Source: Clostridiales bacterium VE202-21
GTDB lineage: Bacteria; Bacillota; Clostridia; Lachnospirales; Lachnospiraceae
Assembly (NCBI GenBank): GCA_000509105.1
Contig: BAIF02000079.1
Span: 1 to 64,000 of the forward strand
Direction: 5' to 3'
DNA length: 64,000 nucleotides
Positions 45,698-54,775 of this stretch are shown here, in pieces (position 1 is the first letter of the stretch; every line of letters begins with the position of its first letter). The position numbers and the translations under genes are program-made. The notes under the pieces were generated by a model. That model made no database searches. It was not told where the DNA came from and worked only from the letters and a program-made list of their open reading frames with translations.

Positions 45698-45867
45698 GAA
45701 ATGAACACTTTCATTATAAATACCCTAATTTATAGTATGCGCGATGCTCTTTGGTTTGTCAATAAAAAACTAAAATAAAAAATGAAAATACCAACAAAAA
45801 CAACAAAATAAGTATTGGGATTAGTTGGATTCACATATAAAAATCGTTTAAATCATGTTGCTTCGTG

Positions 45868-45896
45868 TTGACTTCTGAGCAGTGTTCAAGTATAAT
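45868..45896 (+). promoter_or_regulatory. main promoter of the microcompartment operon
   Basis: TTGACT at 45868-45873, 17 bases, TATAAT at 45891-45896. Transcription would start near 45903 and give an unusually long leader of about 165 bases. Confidence 0.75.
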
Positions 45897-45902
45897 AATT
45901 AA

Positions 45903-46069
45903 GACTGGGTGGAGATTCATTAAAACCCGGCGGGGGATGCATATTGCAGTGTAAGCAGATGCTGCGGTGCCACCGCCGCAGGCTAAACTCTGATTTATCT
46001 TCTGAAGGTTAATATTCTATGTATAGATGCAGGCTGTATTTATACATAAGGAAAGGAGTAACAAAGTAA
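45903..46069 (+). other. long 5' leader of the microcompartment operon
   Basis: No gene. Contains CTGCGG-(8)-CCGCAG at 45962-45981 and further G/C-rich pairing upstream (AAAACCCGGCGGGGG). The end has AAAGGAG before the ATG at 46070. Not recognised as a known riboswitch. Confidence 0.5.
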
Positions 46070-46705
46070 ATGGGATTATATACCTATGACAGTACGGACA
46101 TACCAAAGTCGGATCGTATTCCAAAGCTTGTGGAGAACCTGTATGCCAAGATGCCGGAGATAGAATCAGCTCGAGCTGTTCTTTTGACGGAATCATATAA
46201 GCAGACAGAGAGCGAGCCGGTGATTATCCGCCGTGCAAAGGCATTTCAGCATATTTTGGAAAACATTCCGATTATCATCCGGGACCTGGAGCTGATTGTA
46301 GGCAGCACAACGCTTGCGCCAAGAGGCTGTCAGACTTATCCGGAATTTTCGTATGAGTGGCTGGAAGAGGAATTTGAAACCGTGGAGAACAGAAGTGCAG
46401 ATCCGTTCTATATATCAGATCAGACCAAGGCGGAGCTGAAGCAGGCCAATGCATACTGGAAGGGAAAGACAACAAGTGAGCTGGCTACCTCCTATATGGA
46501 GCCTGAGACACTGCTTGCTATGGAACATAACATTTTCACACCGGGCAATTATTTTTATAATGGCGTAGGCCATGTTACGGTGAAGTATGGAGAAGTCCTG
46601 GAAATTGGATTCTCCGGTATAAAGGCTAAAGCGGAAGCGAGATGGCAAAGCTGTGCCTGGCCGATGGTGATTATCAGCAGAAGTCGAGATTTCTGGAAGC
46701 TGTGA
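46070..46705 (+). CDS. B12-independent propanediol dehydratase (GRE), N-terminal part (interrupted)
   Basis: First part of the microcompartment signature enzyme: YDSTDIPKSDRIPKLVENLYAKMPEIESARAVLLTES, IVGSTTLAPRGCQTYPEFSYEWLEEEFETVE and LLAMEHNIFTPGNYFYNGVGHVTVKYGEVLEIG. The frame runs off after GIKAKAEAR into WQSCAWPMVIISR, while the next frame gives MAKLCLADGDYQQKSRFLEA, the family sequence. Adding one base near 46640 restores a protein of about 843 residues with the right spacing. It would convert (S)-1,2-propanediol to propionaldehyde by a radical mechanism. Confidence 0.82.
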   Translation: MGLYTYDSTDIPKSDRIPKLVENLYAKMPEIESARAVLLTESYKQTESEPVIIRRAKAFQHILENIPIIIRDLELIVGSTTLAPRGCQTYPEFSYEWLEEEFETVENRSADPFYISDQTKAELKQANAYWKGKTTSELATSYMEPETLLAMEHNIFTPGNYFYNGVGHVTVKYGEVLEIGFSGIKAKAEARWQSCAWPMVIISRSRDFWKL

Positions 46706-48600
46706 TGATCAGCTGTGATGCTGTCGTTACCTATGCCAGACGCTATGCAAAGCTGGCTCTGGAAGAGGCGGAAAAGTGTTCGGATATGATACGCAAAAAA
46801 GAGCTGCTTCAGATTGCCCAAAATTGTGCAAATGTTCCGGAAAAAGGGGCATCGGGATTTTATGAAGCATGCCAGTCATTCTGGTTTGTACAGCAGCTGC
46901 TTCAGATAGAATCCAGCGGACACTCAATCTCTCCGGGAAGATTTGACCAGTATATGTATCCTTATTATAAGAAGGATTTGGACAGTGGAAAGATAACAAG
47001 AGAATTTGCGCAGGAACTGATGGACTGCATCTGGGTGAAGTTAAATGACCTGAATAAGTGCCGTGATGCTGTTTCAGCAGAGGGATTTGCAGGATACAGC
47101 CTTTTCCAGAATCTGATCGCAGGAGGTCAGAATGAGGAAGGGATTGATGTAACGAATGATTTATCTTTTATGAGCATTGAGGCATCCATGCATGTTTACC
47201 TTCCGCAGCCTTCCCTGTCCGTGAGAGTATGGAACGGTTCACCTCATGAATTCCTTATTAAAGCGGCGGAACTGACCCGTACAGGTATCGGACTTCCGGC
47301 GTATTACAATGACGAAGTGATTATTCCCTCCCTGGTGAGCAGAGGACTGACGCTGGAGGATGCAAGGGATTACAATATTATCGGCTGTGTTGAACCTCAG
47401 AAGGCAGGTAAGACAGAGGGCTGGCATGATGCGGCATTCTTTAATATGTGCCGTCCGCTGGAGCTGGTTTTTAACAACGGCAAGGATAAAGGGGTGCAGG
47501 TAGGACCGCAGACTGGACGGGTAGAAGATATGAAGACCTTCGGGGAATTCTACCATGCATATAAGATTCAGATGGATTACGCGATCAAACTTTTGGTGAA
47601 TGCGGACAATGCCATTGACGTTGCCCATGCAGAGAGATGCCCGCTTCCGTTCCTTTCTTCTATGGTCGATGATTGTATGAAGAAAGGGAAGACGGTGCAG
47701 GAAGGCGGAGCAGTCTACAACTTTACCGGCCCTCAGGGATTCGGAGTCGCGAACATGGCAGATTCCCTGTTTGCAGTGAAAAAGCTGGTTTACGAGGAAA
47801 AGAAAGTTACGATGAAGGAACTCAAAGAGGCTCTGGCTACAAACTACGGCAAAGGCTTAAGCGGTGAGGATGTTGCGTCCATGACTGCAGAGATTGCAGG
47901 CGGTATGAAAGCGGCCGGACAGGCTGTCACTGAGCGCGAGGTTGCAGCAATTCTGAAAACGGTAGTAGCCGCTTCAGAGGCTCCGGAAGTAAAAGCAAAC
48001 GGAGAACGTATCCTCAAATTGATCGAGGAAGTTCCGAAGTTCGGTAATGATATTCCGGAAGTGGATGCTTTTGCAAGAGATGTGGCCTATACATATACGA
48101 AGCCTCTGCAGAATTATAAGAATCCAAGAGGCGGTATATTCCAGGCAGGCTTATACCCGGTATCTGCCAATGTTCCGCTGGGGGCACAGACAGGCGCCAC
48201 ACCGGATGGGCGTCTTGCACATACACCGGTTGCCGACGGCGTTTCACCGTCCGCAGGGAAAGACATAAACGGCCCGACTGCGGCAGCGAATTCTGTCTCC
48301 AGGCTGGATCACTATATTGCATCCAACGGGACACTGTTTAACCAGAAGTTCCACCCATCCGCATTGAGCGGCAGAAGAGGGCTTGAGAACTTCGTAGGCC
48401 TGATCCGTTCCTACTTTGATCAGAAGGGAAGCCATATGCAGTTTAATGTAGTCAGCCGTGAAACACTGCTGGATGCACAAAAGAACCCGGAGCAGTACAA
48501 GCATCTGGTTGTCCGGGTAGCCGGATACAGCGCTTTGTTCACCACGCTTTCCAAATCGCTTCAGGATGATATCATCCGGAGAACGGAACAGGGCTTCTGA
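46642..48600 (+). CDS. B12-independent propanediol dehydratase (GRE), catalytic part (interrupted)
   Basis: Continuation of 46070. Using joined numbering, the thiyl loop is NIIGCVEPQKAG with C440 and E442, and the radical loop is VRVAGYSALF with G819. Strong resemblance to glycyl-radical propanediol dehydratases of Roseburia and Clostridium fucose/rhamnose compartments (GRM5 type). Between TMKELKEALATNYGKG and VPKFGNDIPEVD lies an extra Ala-rich segment of about 55 residues containing TEREVAAILKTVVAAS, which looks like an internal encapsulation helix. The nominal ATG at 46642 is probably not used. The stop overlaps the activase start (TGATG). Confidence 0.88.
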   Translation: MAKLCLADGDYQQKSRFLEAVMISCDAVVTYARRYAKLALEEAEKCSDMIRKKELLQIAQNCANVPEKGASGFYEACQSFWFVQQLLQIESSGHSISPGRFDQYMYPYYKKDLDSGKITREFAQELMDCIWVKLNDLNKCRDAVSAEGFAGYSLFQNLIAGGQNEEGIDVTNDLSFMSIEASMHVYLPQPSLSVRVWNGSPHEFLIKAAELTRTGIGLPAYYNDEVIIPSLVSRGLTLEDARDYNIIGCVEPQKAGKTEGWHDAAFFNMCRPLELVFNNGKDKGVQVGPQTGRVEDMKTFGEFYHAYKIQMDYAIKLLVNADNAIDVAHAERCPLPFLSSMVDDCMKKGKTVQEGGAVYNFTGPQGFGVANMADSLFAVKKLVYEEKKVTMKELKEALATNYGKGLSGEDVASMTAEIAGGMKAAGQAVTEREVAAILKTVVAASEAPEVKANGERILKLIEEVPKFGNDIPEVDAFARDVAYTYTKPLQNYKNPRGGIFQAGLYPVSANVPLGAQTGATPDGRLAHTPVADGVSPSAGKDINGPTAAANSVSRLDHYIASNGTLFNQKFHPSALSGRRGLENFVGLIRSYFDQKGSHMQFNVVSRETLLDAQKNPEQYKHLVVRVAGYSALFTTLSKSLQDDIIRRTEQGF

Positions 48601-49415
48601 TGGAAGAGAGGAATCGCAGCATGGAAGATTATTTAAATACGAAAGGCCGCATTTTCGATATACAGAGATATTCTATCCACGATGGCAACGGAATACGGAC
48701 GATTGTATTTTTGAAGGGCTGTGTTCTGAGATGCCGGTGGTGCTGTAATCCGGAATCGCAGCAGTTTGAGATCGAGACCATGATGGTACAGGGGGAGCCA
48801 AAGGTAATCGGAGAGGACGTCACTGTAAAAGAAGTGATGGAGACGGTTGAAAAAGACCGTACCTATTACCGCAGGACCGGAGGCGGCCTGACGCTGTCGG
48901 GAGGCGAGAGCCTGTGTCAGCCCGAATTTGCCGCTGCGCTTTTGAGGGCGGCATCTGAAGCCGGAATCAGCACGGCGATGGAAAGCATGGGATGCGCCGA
49001 TTACAAAGTAATCGAGGGCCTGCTCCCGTATCTGGATCAGTACCTGCTGGATATCAAACATATGAATCCGGCAAAGCATAAAGCATTCACCGGGCGCTCC
49101 AATGAACTGATGCTGGAAAATGCGATGAAGATTGCAAAGTCAGGCATGACGGAGCTGAGCATCCGGGTACCAGTCATTCCAGGGTTTAACGATACACAAG
49201 AAGAGATCCGGGATATCGCAGAGTATACAAAAAGACTGGGCAGCGTAAAAAGGCTTCACCTGCTTCCCTACCACAGACTAGGTCAGGACAAGTACGAAGG
49301 GCTGGGAAGAGAATACCTGATGGGGAATATAGAGCCGCCGTCAAACGAAACGATGGAAATGCTGCTCAAAACTGCAGAACTGGCATCCGGAATTGAATGT
49401 CAGATAGGAGGCTAG
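48600..49415 (+). CDS. glycyl radical enzyme activase, short form
   Basis: 271 residues, radical SAM. YSIHDGNGIRTIVFLKGCVLRCRWCCNPES carries the CX3CX2C cluster motif and GGGLTLSGGESLCQPEF the SAM region. It lacks the two ferredoxin-type clusters found in the activase at 25228, the size difference being about 32 residues. It would activate the dehydratase encoded directly upstream. Start at 48600 overlaps the GRE stop; an internal ATG at 48621 with GAGAGG is an alternative. Confidence 0.92.
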   Translation: MEERNRSMEDYLNTKGRIFDIQRYSIHDGNGIRTIVFLKGCVLRCRWCCNPESQQFEIETMMVQGEPKVIGEDVTVKEVMETVEKDRTYYRRTGGGLTLSGGESLCQPEFAAALLRAASEAGISTAMESMGCADYKVIEGLLPYLDQYLLDIKHMNPAKHKAFTGRSNELMLENAMKIAKSGMTELSIRVPVIPGFNDTQEEIRDIAEYTKRLGSVKRLHLLPYHRLGQDKYEGLGREYLMGNIEPPSNETMEMLLKTAELASGIECQIGG

Positions 49416-49420
49416 GAAAC

Positions 49421-49786
49421 ATGAGTTATGAACAAATGCCGGAAAGAATCGTACAGGAACTAGTTCCCGGTAAGGAAATAACAATCGCCCACTTGATTGC
49501 AAGTCCGGATATCACATTGTATGAAAAGCTGGGATTGGACCCAAGGGTGGAATACAGTAAGTCAGCAATTGGTGTACTTACAATCAGTCCCGCAGAAACC
49601 GCTATTATTGCGGCAGATATTGCAATTAAAGCGGCGGGGATCGAGCTGGGATTCGTAGACCGTTTCAGCGGTACTTTGATTGTAACCGGTACGATTTCAG
49701 AGACAGAGGCCGCGATCCGCGCAGTTCTGGATTATGTGAGGGATAAAATGGGCTTCTCTGTATGTGAGATAACAAGGACTTAATAA
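49421..49786 (+). CDS. pduU: PduU/EutS-like circularly permuted shell protein
   Basis: 121-residue BMC-H protein of the permuted type: an N-terminal strand segment RIVQELVPGKEITIAHLIASPDITLYEKLGLDP precedes the core SAIGVLTISPAETAIIAADIAIKAAGIELGFVDRFSGTLIVTGTISETEAAIRAVLDYV. Such hexamers carry a small beta-barrel that caps the pore. Start at 49421 is fixed by AGGAGG; an upstream in-frame ATG at 49397 is inside the activase gene. Followed by the PduV/EutP GTPase, as in Pdu and Eut operons. Confidence 0.9.
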
Positions 49787-49788
49787 AT

Positions 49789-50259
49789 ATGAAGAAAATC
49801 GTATTGATGGGCAGGAGCGAATGTGGGAAAACCACATTGACCCAGGCATTAAAAGGTGAAAAAATCCAGTATCACAAAACACAGTATGTGAATAACTTCG
49901 ATGTTATCATAGACACTCCGGGGGAATACGCCCAGACCAAGCATTTGGGATACGCCCTTGCGTTATACTCCTATGAGGCGGATGTTGTTGGGCTCCTGAT
50001 ATCGGCAACGGAGCCGTATTCCCTTTATCCGCCATGCTGTACGGCTATGTGCAACCGGGAAGTCATCGGCATTGTGACAAAGATCCATGATAAGAATGCA
50101 AATGTAGAGCGCGCCGAGAGGTGGCTCAGGCTGACAGGCTGCAAGAAAATCTTCTTCGTTGACTCGAAAAATTATGAGGGAATTCCGGAAATTCTGGAGT
50201 ACTTAAAAGAAGAAGGGGATGTGCTTCCGTGGGAGCTGGAAGAGGCTGAAAAAGGATAG
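49789..50259 (+). CDS. eutP: PduV/EutP-type small GTPase
   Basis: 156 residues. P-loop GRSECGKTTL at residues 8-17, G3 region DTPGEY, and ITKIH as the base-recognition strand (NKxD replaced by TKIHD). Members are associated with Pdu and Eut microcompartments and may link them to positioning or cell division; function is not settled. Weak ribosome site (AAGG). A second promoter at 50290 follows it. Confidence 0.88.
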   Translation: MKKIVLMGRSECGKTTLTQALKGEKIQYHKTQYVNNFDVIIDTPGEYAQTKHLGYALALYSYEADVVGLLISATEPYSLYPPCCTAMCNREVIGIVTKIHDKNANVERAERWLRLTGCKKIFFVDSKNYEGIPEILEYLKEEGDVLPWELEEAEKG

Positions 50260-50289
50260 AGAAAACAACAAATCCAACACAATAATAAG

Positions 50290-50318
50290 TTGACTACTGT
50301 GGGATTGTGTGGTAATAT
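50290..50318 (+). promoter_or_regulatory. internal promoter before the aldolase gene
   Basis: TTGACT at 50290-50295, 17 bases, TAATAT at 50313-50318. It would boost the aldolase and downstream genes over the GRE, in line with the very regular codon use of those genes. Confidence 0.65.
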
Positions 50319-50383
50319 CGAGTTAGAAACAACAAAAAACAAATGTTTAGTTTTGTTTTAAGAATCCAAGGAGGAAAAAAAGG

Positions 50384-51193
50384 ATGCAAAACGAATACGA
50401 AATCAAAAAAGAAATGTGTGAAATCGGTAAAAGAGTGTACAACCGCGGGATGGTTGCTGCAAATGATGGAAACTTCTCTGTTAAATTGAATGACAATGAA
50501 TTCTTATGTACACCAACAGGTGTCAGCAAAGGATTCATGACACCGGAATATATCTGCAAAGTAGACGCTGAAGGTAATGTACTGCAGGCAAACAAAGGAT
50601 TCAGACCTTCTTCTGAGATAAAGATGCATATGCGTGTATATAAAGAAAGACCGGACGTAAACTCCGTAGTACATGCTCACCCTCTGTACGCGACAACATT
50701 TGCTATCTGCGGTATTCCGCTGACACAGCCGATCATGCCGGAAGCTGTTATCGCTCTGGGATGCGTACCGATCGCAAAATACGGCACACCTTCTACAATG
50801 GAGATTCCGGACGCTGTTTCTGAGCACTTACAGTATTTCGATGCAGTTCTGCTTGAGAACCACGGAGCGCTTGCATACTCAGACAGCCTTCTGAGCGCAT
50901 ACCACAAGATGGAATCCCTGGAATTCTACGCACAGCTTCTGTATCAGTCAAAGATGCTTGGCGAGCCACAGGAGTTCAACAAAGAGCAGATGGACAAGCT
51001 GTATGAAATCAGAAGAAAAATGGGACTTCCAGGAAAACATCCTGCAAACGTATGCCCGAACGCAAAAGCAGGCAAGCCAAGCTGCCACAGCTGCGGAGGA
51101 TCATGCAGTGCTGCTGCACCGGAAGCTTCCACTGCAGATGCTGATTTAGTTGCATCTATCACAAAGAAAGTGATGGATCAGCTGGGACTGTAA
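50384..51193 (+). CDS. fucA: class II aldolase (fuculose/rhamnulose-1-phosphate) with C-terminal encapsulation peptide
   Basis: 269 residues. Zinc-binding HAHPLYATTFA and ENHGALAY plus the N-terminal GMVAANDGNFSVKL and LCTPTGVSKG mark the FucA/AraD fold. It splits L-fuculose- or L-rhamnulose-1-phosphate to DHAP and L-lactaldehyde. After a Cys/Ser/Gly linker (CHSCGGSCSAAAPEAS) comes an amphipathic helix ADLVASITKKVMDQLGL, a C-terminal targeting peptide as described for GRM5 compartments. Since rhaBA but no rhaD lies nearby, this enzyme probably serves rhamnose. AAGGAGGAAAA precedes the start. Confidence 0.93.
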   Translation: MQNEYEIKKEMCEIGKRVYNRGMVAANDGNFSVKLNDNEFLCTPTGVSKGFMTPEYICKVDAEGNVLQANKGFRPSSEIKMHMRVYKERPDVNSVVHAHPLYATTFAICGIPLTQPIMPEAVIALGCVPIAKYGTPSTMEIPDAVSEHLQYFDAVLLENHGALAYSDSLLSAYHKMESLEFYAQLLYQSKMLGEPQEFNKEQMDKLYEIRRKMGLPGKHPANVCPNAKAGKPSCHSCGGSCSAAAPEASTADADLVASITKKVMDQLGL

Positions 51194-51264
51194 GAAAGCT
51201 TACCCAAAGGAGGTTCCAAAAAGAACGTCCCGCGGGCAGAATCAAATTATATTAGGAGACTGCT

Positions 51265-51786
51265 ATGAACGAACAGGATATTACCAATGCCGTAAAAGCG
51301 GTACTGGGCCAGATGAAGGAAAGTGGTTCTCATCACGAAAAAGGACATGTATGCAGGTGCCACAAGCATAAGATGACATTGAAGGCTGCCAATGCACTGA
51401 TCGAAAAAGTGACTGCAAAGGCTGCCAGCATGGGCGTCAATGTGGTGGCCGCCGTGTCAGACCAGGCGGGCAGGCCTGTTGCGGTTCAGAGTATGGATGG
51501 GGCCTACATAGCAAGCTTTGATATTGCGATCAATAAAACATTTACTTCAGCGAGCCTCAAGATGTCCACAGAGGCGCTTAGCCATCTAAGCCAGCCGGGA
51601 CAGCCTTTGTACGGAATCCAATTCACGAATGAAGGGAAAATCGTTATATTTGGCGGCGGGGAGCCGCTTGAAGCAGATGGAAAAATAATCGGGGCCTTGG
51701 GTGTGAGCGGCGGTACCGCTGAGGAAGATACCGCAATAGCCGCTTATGGCAGAGAAGTTTTCGAGGAGGTATTAGCGTGTCTGTAA
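51265..51786 (+). CDS. GlcG/HbpS-like (PduO C-terminal-type) protein with encapsulation peptide
   Basis: 173 residues. N-terminal amphipathic helix DITNAVKAVLGQMKES looks like a targeting signal, then a His/Cys cluster HHEKGHVCRCHKHK and the DUF336 domain: ANALIEKVTAKAASMGVNVVAAVSDQAGRPVAVQSMDGA, TFTSASLKMSTEALSHLSQPGQPLYGI and GGGEPLEADGKIIGALGVSGGTAEED. Relatives bind haem or form the C-terminal domain of PduO. Its role in this B12-independent compartment is unknown. Overlaps the start of pduP by 10 bases. Confidence 0.82.
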   Translation: MNEQDITNAVKAVLGQMKESGSHHEKGHVCRCHKHKMTLKAANALIEKVTAKAASMGVNVVAAVSDQAGRPVAVQSMDGAYIASFDIAINKTFTSASLKMSTEALSHLSQPGQPLYGIQFTNEGKIVIFGGGEPLEADGKIIGALGVSGGTAEEDTAIAAYGREVFEEVLACL

Positions 51787-52055
51787 ATGAACAGATGATC
51801 CAGGACATCGTTTCAGAAGTCATGGCAAAGATGCAGATTGCTTCCGAAGTATCAGGAAACCACGGCGTATTTGCTGATATGAATGAAGCAATAGAAGCTG
51901 CGAAAAAAGCGCAGAAGATCGTGGGCAGAATGTCCATGGATCAAAGAGAAAAAATCATATCCAACATCAGAAAGAAGACAGTTGAGAATGCGAGATACTT
52001 GCACGCATGGGCGTACAGGAGACAGGCATGGGAAATGTCGGGCATAAGATTTTAA
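51777..52055 (+). CDS. pduP: CoA-acylating aldehyde dehydrogenase PduP, N-terminal part (interrupted)
   Basis: Begins at GTG 51777 with AGGAGG seven bases upstream. The N-terminal EP is EQMIQDIVSEVMAKMQIAS, then a linker and the ALDH fold (ADMNEAIEAAKKAQKIVGRMSMDQREKIISNIRKKTVENARYL). The frame then reads HAWAYRRQ, while the other frame reads ARMGVQETGMGNVGHKI, the family sequence. One base is missing near 51999-52006. Confidence 0.82.
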   Translation: MSVNEQMIQDIVSEVMAKMQIASEVSGNHGVFADMNEAIEAAKKAQKIVGRMSMDQREKIISNIRKKTVENARYLHAWAYRRQAWEMSGIRF

Positions 52056-53164
52056 AACATCAGTTAGTTGCGGAGAAGACGCCGGGAACGGAAGACATCA
52101 CAACAACTGCATGGTCAGGGGACAGAGGCCTGACACTGATAGAAATGGGGCCGTTTGGTGTGATCGGTGCGATTACTCCGTGTACCAACCCCAGTGAGAC
52201 CGTACTTTGTAATACAATCGGCATGCTGGCCGGCGGCAATACAGTTGTGTTTAATCCTCATCCGGGAGCGATCAAGACATCAATCTATGCGATCAACATG
52301 ATTAATGAAGCTTCTCTTGAGGCGGGCGGTCCGGACAACATCGCATGCACGGTAGAGAAGCCGACACTGGAATCAAGCAGCATCATGATGAAACACAAAG
52401 ATATTCATCTGATCGCAGCAACAGGCGGACCGGGAGTTGTAACAGCCGTCCTTTCCTCGGGCAAGAGGGGAATCGGAGCAGGGGCAGGCAACCCGCCGGC
52501 ACTTGTAGACGAGACAGCAGATATCCGGAAAGCAGCAGAAGATATTGTAAACGGATGTACATTCGACAATAACCTGCCATGTATCGCTGAGAAGGAAATC
52601 GTAGCTGTGGACTCTGTCACAGACGAATTAATGCACTATTTGGTAAGCGAGCAGGGATGTTACCTGGCTTCTAAGGAAGAGCAGGATGCCCTGACGGCAG
52701 TTGTCCTGAAAGACGGCAGACTGAACAGAAAGTGCGTGGGCAGAGATGCGAAGACGCTTCTGGGAATGATCGGTGTGAGTGTTCCGGATAACATCAGGTG
52801 TATCACATTTGAGGGACCGAAGGAGCATCCGTTGATTGCAACAGAACTAATGATGCCGATCCTCGGCGTAGTCAGGGCAAAAGATTTTGATGATGCGGTT
52901 GAACAGGCTGTATGGCTGGAACACGGCAACAGACATTCCGCACACATACATTCCAAGAACGTAGACAACATCACGAAGTATGCAAAAGCCATTGACACTG
53001 CGATTCTTGTAAAGAACGGCCCGTCATATGCGGCAATCGGGTTCGGGGGCGAGGGTTTCTGTACATTCACAATCGCCAGCAGGACAGGCGAAGGCCTTAC
53101 AAGCGCGAGCAGTTTCACAAAGAGAAGACGCTGCGTCATGTCAGACAGTTTATGCATTCGTTAA
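52007..53164 (+). CDS. pduP: CoA-acylating aldehyde dehydrogenase PduP, catalytic part (interrupted)
   Basis: Main body of PduP: GPFGVIGAITPCTNPSETVLCNTIGMLAGGNTVVFNPHPGA, IAATGGPGVVTAVLSSGKRGIGAGAGNPPALVDETAD and the catalytic Cys in NNLPCIAEKE (C269 in joined numbering). Oxidises propionaldehyde (or lactaldehyde) to propionyl-CoA with NAD+ inside the shell. The nominal ATG lies at the join and is probably not a real start. Followed by the zinc ADH after 16 bases. Confidence 0.88.
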   Translation: MGVQETGMGNVGHKILKHQLVAEKTPGTEDITTTAWSGDRGLTLIEMGPFGVIGAITPCTNPSETVLCNTIGMLAGGNTVVFNPHPGAIKTSIYAINMINEASLEAGGPDNIACTVEKPTLESSSIMMKHKDIHLIAATGGPGVVTAVLSSGKRGIGAGAGNPPALVDETADIRKAAEDIVNGCTFDNNLPCIAEKEIVAVDSVTDELMHYLVSEQGCYLASKEEQDALTAVVLKDGRLNRKCVGRDAKTLLGMIGVSVPDNIRCITFEGPKEHPLIATELMMPILGVVRAKDFDDAVEQAVWLEHGNRHSAHIHSKNVDNITKYAKAIDTAILVKNGPSYAAIGFGGEGFCTFTIASRTGEGLTSASSFTKRRRCVMSDSLCIR

Positions 53165-53180
53165 GACAGGAGGAAATAAA

Positions 53181-54392
53181 ATGGAAATGAATTCCGCAAA
53201 TGTAGAAGCAGTCGTTAAACAGGTACTGGAAAGTATGCTGGGCGAAAAGGCTGCTCCTGCAGCAAATACAACAGCAGGAAACCAGGCAGTTCCAAAAACT
53301 GCTCGTGTGGCTATGTTGACAGCATTGGAACACTATGATATCAAAGAATTCCCGATTCCTGAGCTGGGAGACGGAGATATTCTTGTAAAGGTTGAAGGAT
53401 GCGGCGTATGCGGTACTGACGCCCATGAATTCAAGAGAGACCCATTCGGCCTGATCCCGGTTGTCCTTGGACATGAAGGAACCGGAGAGATCGTAAAGAT
53501 GGGTAAGAACGTAAAGATCGACAGCGCAGGTAAAGAACTGAAGGTGGGTGACAAGGTTGTAACCTGTATGATCTTCAAGGATGATCCGGACATCACAATG
53601 TACGATCTGAACAAACAGAACGTAGGCGGCGCTGATGTATACGGACTTCTCCCGGATGATGACATTCATCTGAACGGCTGGTTCTCAGATTACATCGTGA
53701 TCCGTGAGGGTTCTACCGTATTCAACGTAAGCGACCTGGACCTGAAGTCCAGAATCCTGATCGAACCATGTGCAGTACTGATTCATGCTGTAGAGAGAGC
53801 AAAGACAACAGGAATCCTGAGATTCAACAGCAGAGTTGTTGTACAGGGATGCGGCCCCATCGGTCTGATCTGTATCGCAGTTCTCCGCACAATGGGCATC
53901 GAGAACATTGTAGCTGTAGACGGAGAGCAGAAGAGACTCGACTTTGCAAAGAAGATGGGGGCTGAGCGCTCTGTAAACTTCAAGGATTTCAAGGGGATTG
54001 AGGCTCTGGCAGACGGCGTTAAGGCAGCGTTTGACGGACATCCGGCAGACTTCGCATTCCAGTGTACAGGATCACCGGTTGCACATGCCAACATTTATAA
54101 GTTTATCCGCAACGGCGGCGGGCTTTGCGAACTGGGATTCTTCATCAACGGCGGAGACGCTACAATCAACCCGCATTTTGACCTGTGCTCTAAGGAAATC
54201 ACATTAGTTGGTTCCTGGGTATATACATTAAGAGATTATGCGACAACATTCGATTTCCTAAAGAGAGCAAAAGGAATCGGACTTCCGATGGATGACCTGA
54301 TCACACACGAATTCCCGCTGGATCAGATCAACGAGGCTCATCAGACGAACCTGAAGATGGAAGGTCTGAAGATCGCTATTGTTAATAAATAG
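53181..54392 (+). CDS. zinc-type alcohol dehydrogenase with N-terminal encapsulation peptide
   Basis: 403 residues, MDR superfamily. N-terminal helix NVEAVVKQVLESMLGEK with an Ala/Thr linker is a targeting peptide. Catalytic-zinc residues lie in GCGVCGTDAHEF and GHEGTGEIVKMG; NAD-binding VVQGCGPIGLICIAVLRTMG. The usual four-Cys structural zinc lobe is replaced by DDPDITMYDLNKQNVGGADVYG. Likely reduces propionaldehyde to 1-propanol, or lactaldehyde to propanediol, and recycles NADH in the lumen. AGGAGG before 53181. An iron-type PduQ is encoded separately at 60045. Confidence 0.88.
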   Translation: MEMNSANVEAVVKQVLESMLGEKAAPAANTTAGNQAVPKTARVAMLTALEHYDIKEFPIPELGDGDILVKVEGCGVCGTDAHEFKRDPFGLIPVVLGHEGTGEIVKMGKNVKIDSAGKELKVGDKVVTCMIFKDDPDITMYDLNKQNVGGADVYGLLPDDDIHLNGWFSDYIVIREGSTVFNVSDLDLKSRILIEPCAVLIHAVERAKTTGILRFNSRVVVQGCGPIGLICIAVLRTMGIENIVAVDGEQKRLDFAKKMGAERSVNFKDFKGIEALADGVKAAFDGHPADFAFQCTGSPVAHANIYKFIRNGGGLCELGFFINGGDATINPHFDLCSKEITLVGSWVYTLRDYATTFDFLKRAKGIGLPMDDLITHEFPLDQINEAHQTNLKMEGLKIAIVNK

Positions 54393-54418
54393 CAGCAATC
54401 CCAAAAAGGAGAATTGAC

Positions 54419-54763
54419 ATGGGAGAAGCAGTAGGCATGTTGGAAGTATTCGGACTGGCAACAGCATTTGCGGCGGCGGATGCCGGATGCAAAGCGGGCG
54501 ATGTGAGTCTGGAGACTTTTGACAAGAATAAACCGGCAAATGCAGATGAATTACCCGTACCGCTTATTGTTATGATCAAGTTTCGCGGAAGCGTATCCGA
54601 TGTTCAGGCAGCATTAGACGCAGCGAAAATGAAAGCAGAAGAACTTGCAGGAGTTGTAGCTGAATACGAAATTGCAAGACCCACAGAGGATACGGAAAAG
54701 ATGCTGAAGCTGAGCGGTTTAGATAAAGGCAAACCAAATAAAATCTATGTAAAAGAAGTTTAG
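54419..54763 (+). CDS. BMC-H shell protein, with C-terminal extension
   Basis: 114 residues. Core AVGMLEVFGLATAFAAADAGCKAGDVSLETFDKN; VPLIVMIKFRGSVSDVQAALDAAKMKAEEL, ending in a charged extension DTEKMLKLSGLDKGKPNKIY. Insertion KPANADELPV in the pore loop makes it distinct from its neighbours, suggesting a different pore. First of four consecutive BMC-H genes. AAAAAGGAG precedes the start. Confidence 0.88.
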   Translation: MGEAVGMLEVFGLATAFAAADAGCKAGDVSLETFDKNKPANADELPVPLIVMIKFRGSVSDVQAALDAAKMKAEELAGVVAEYEIARPTEDTEKMLKLSGLDKGKPNKIYVKEV

Positions 54764-54775
54764 GAGGAAATGAAA

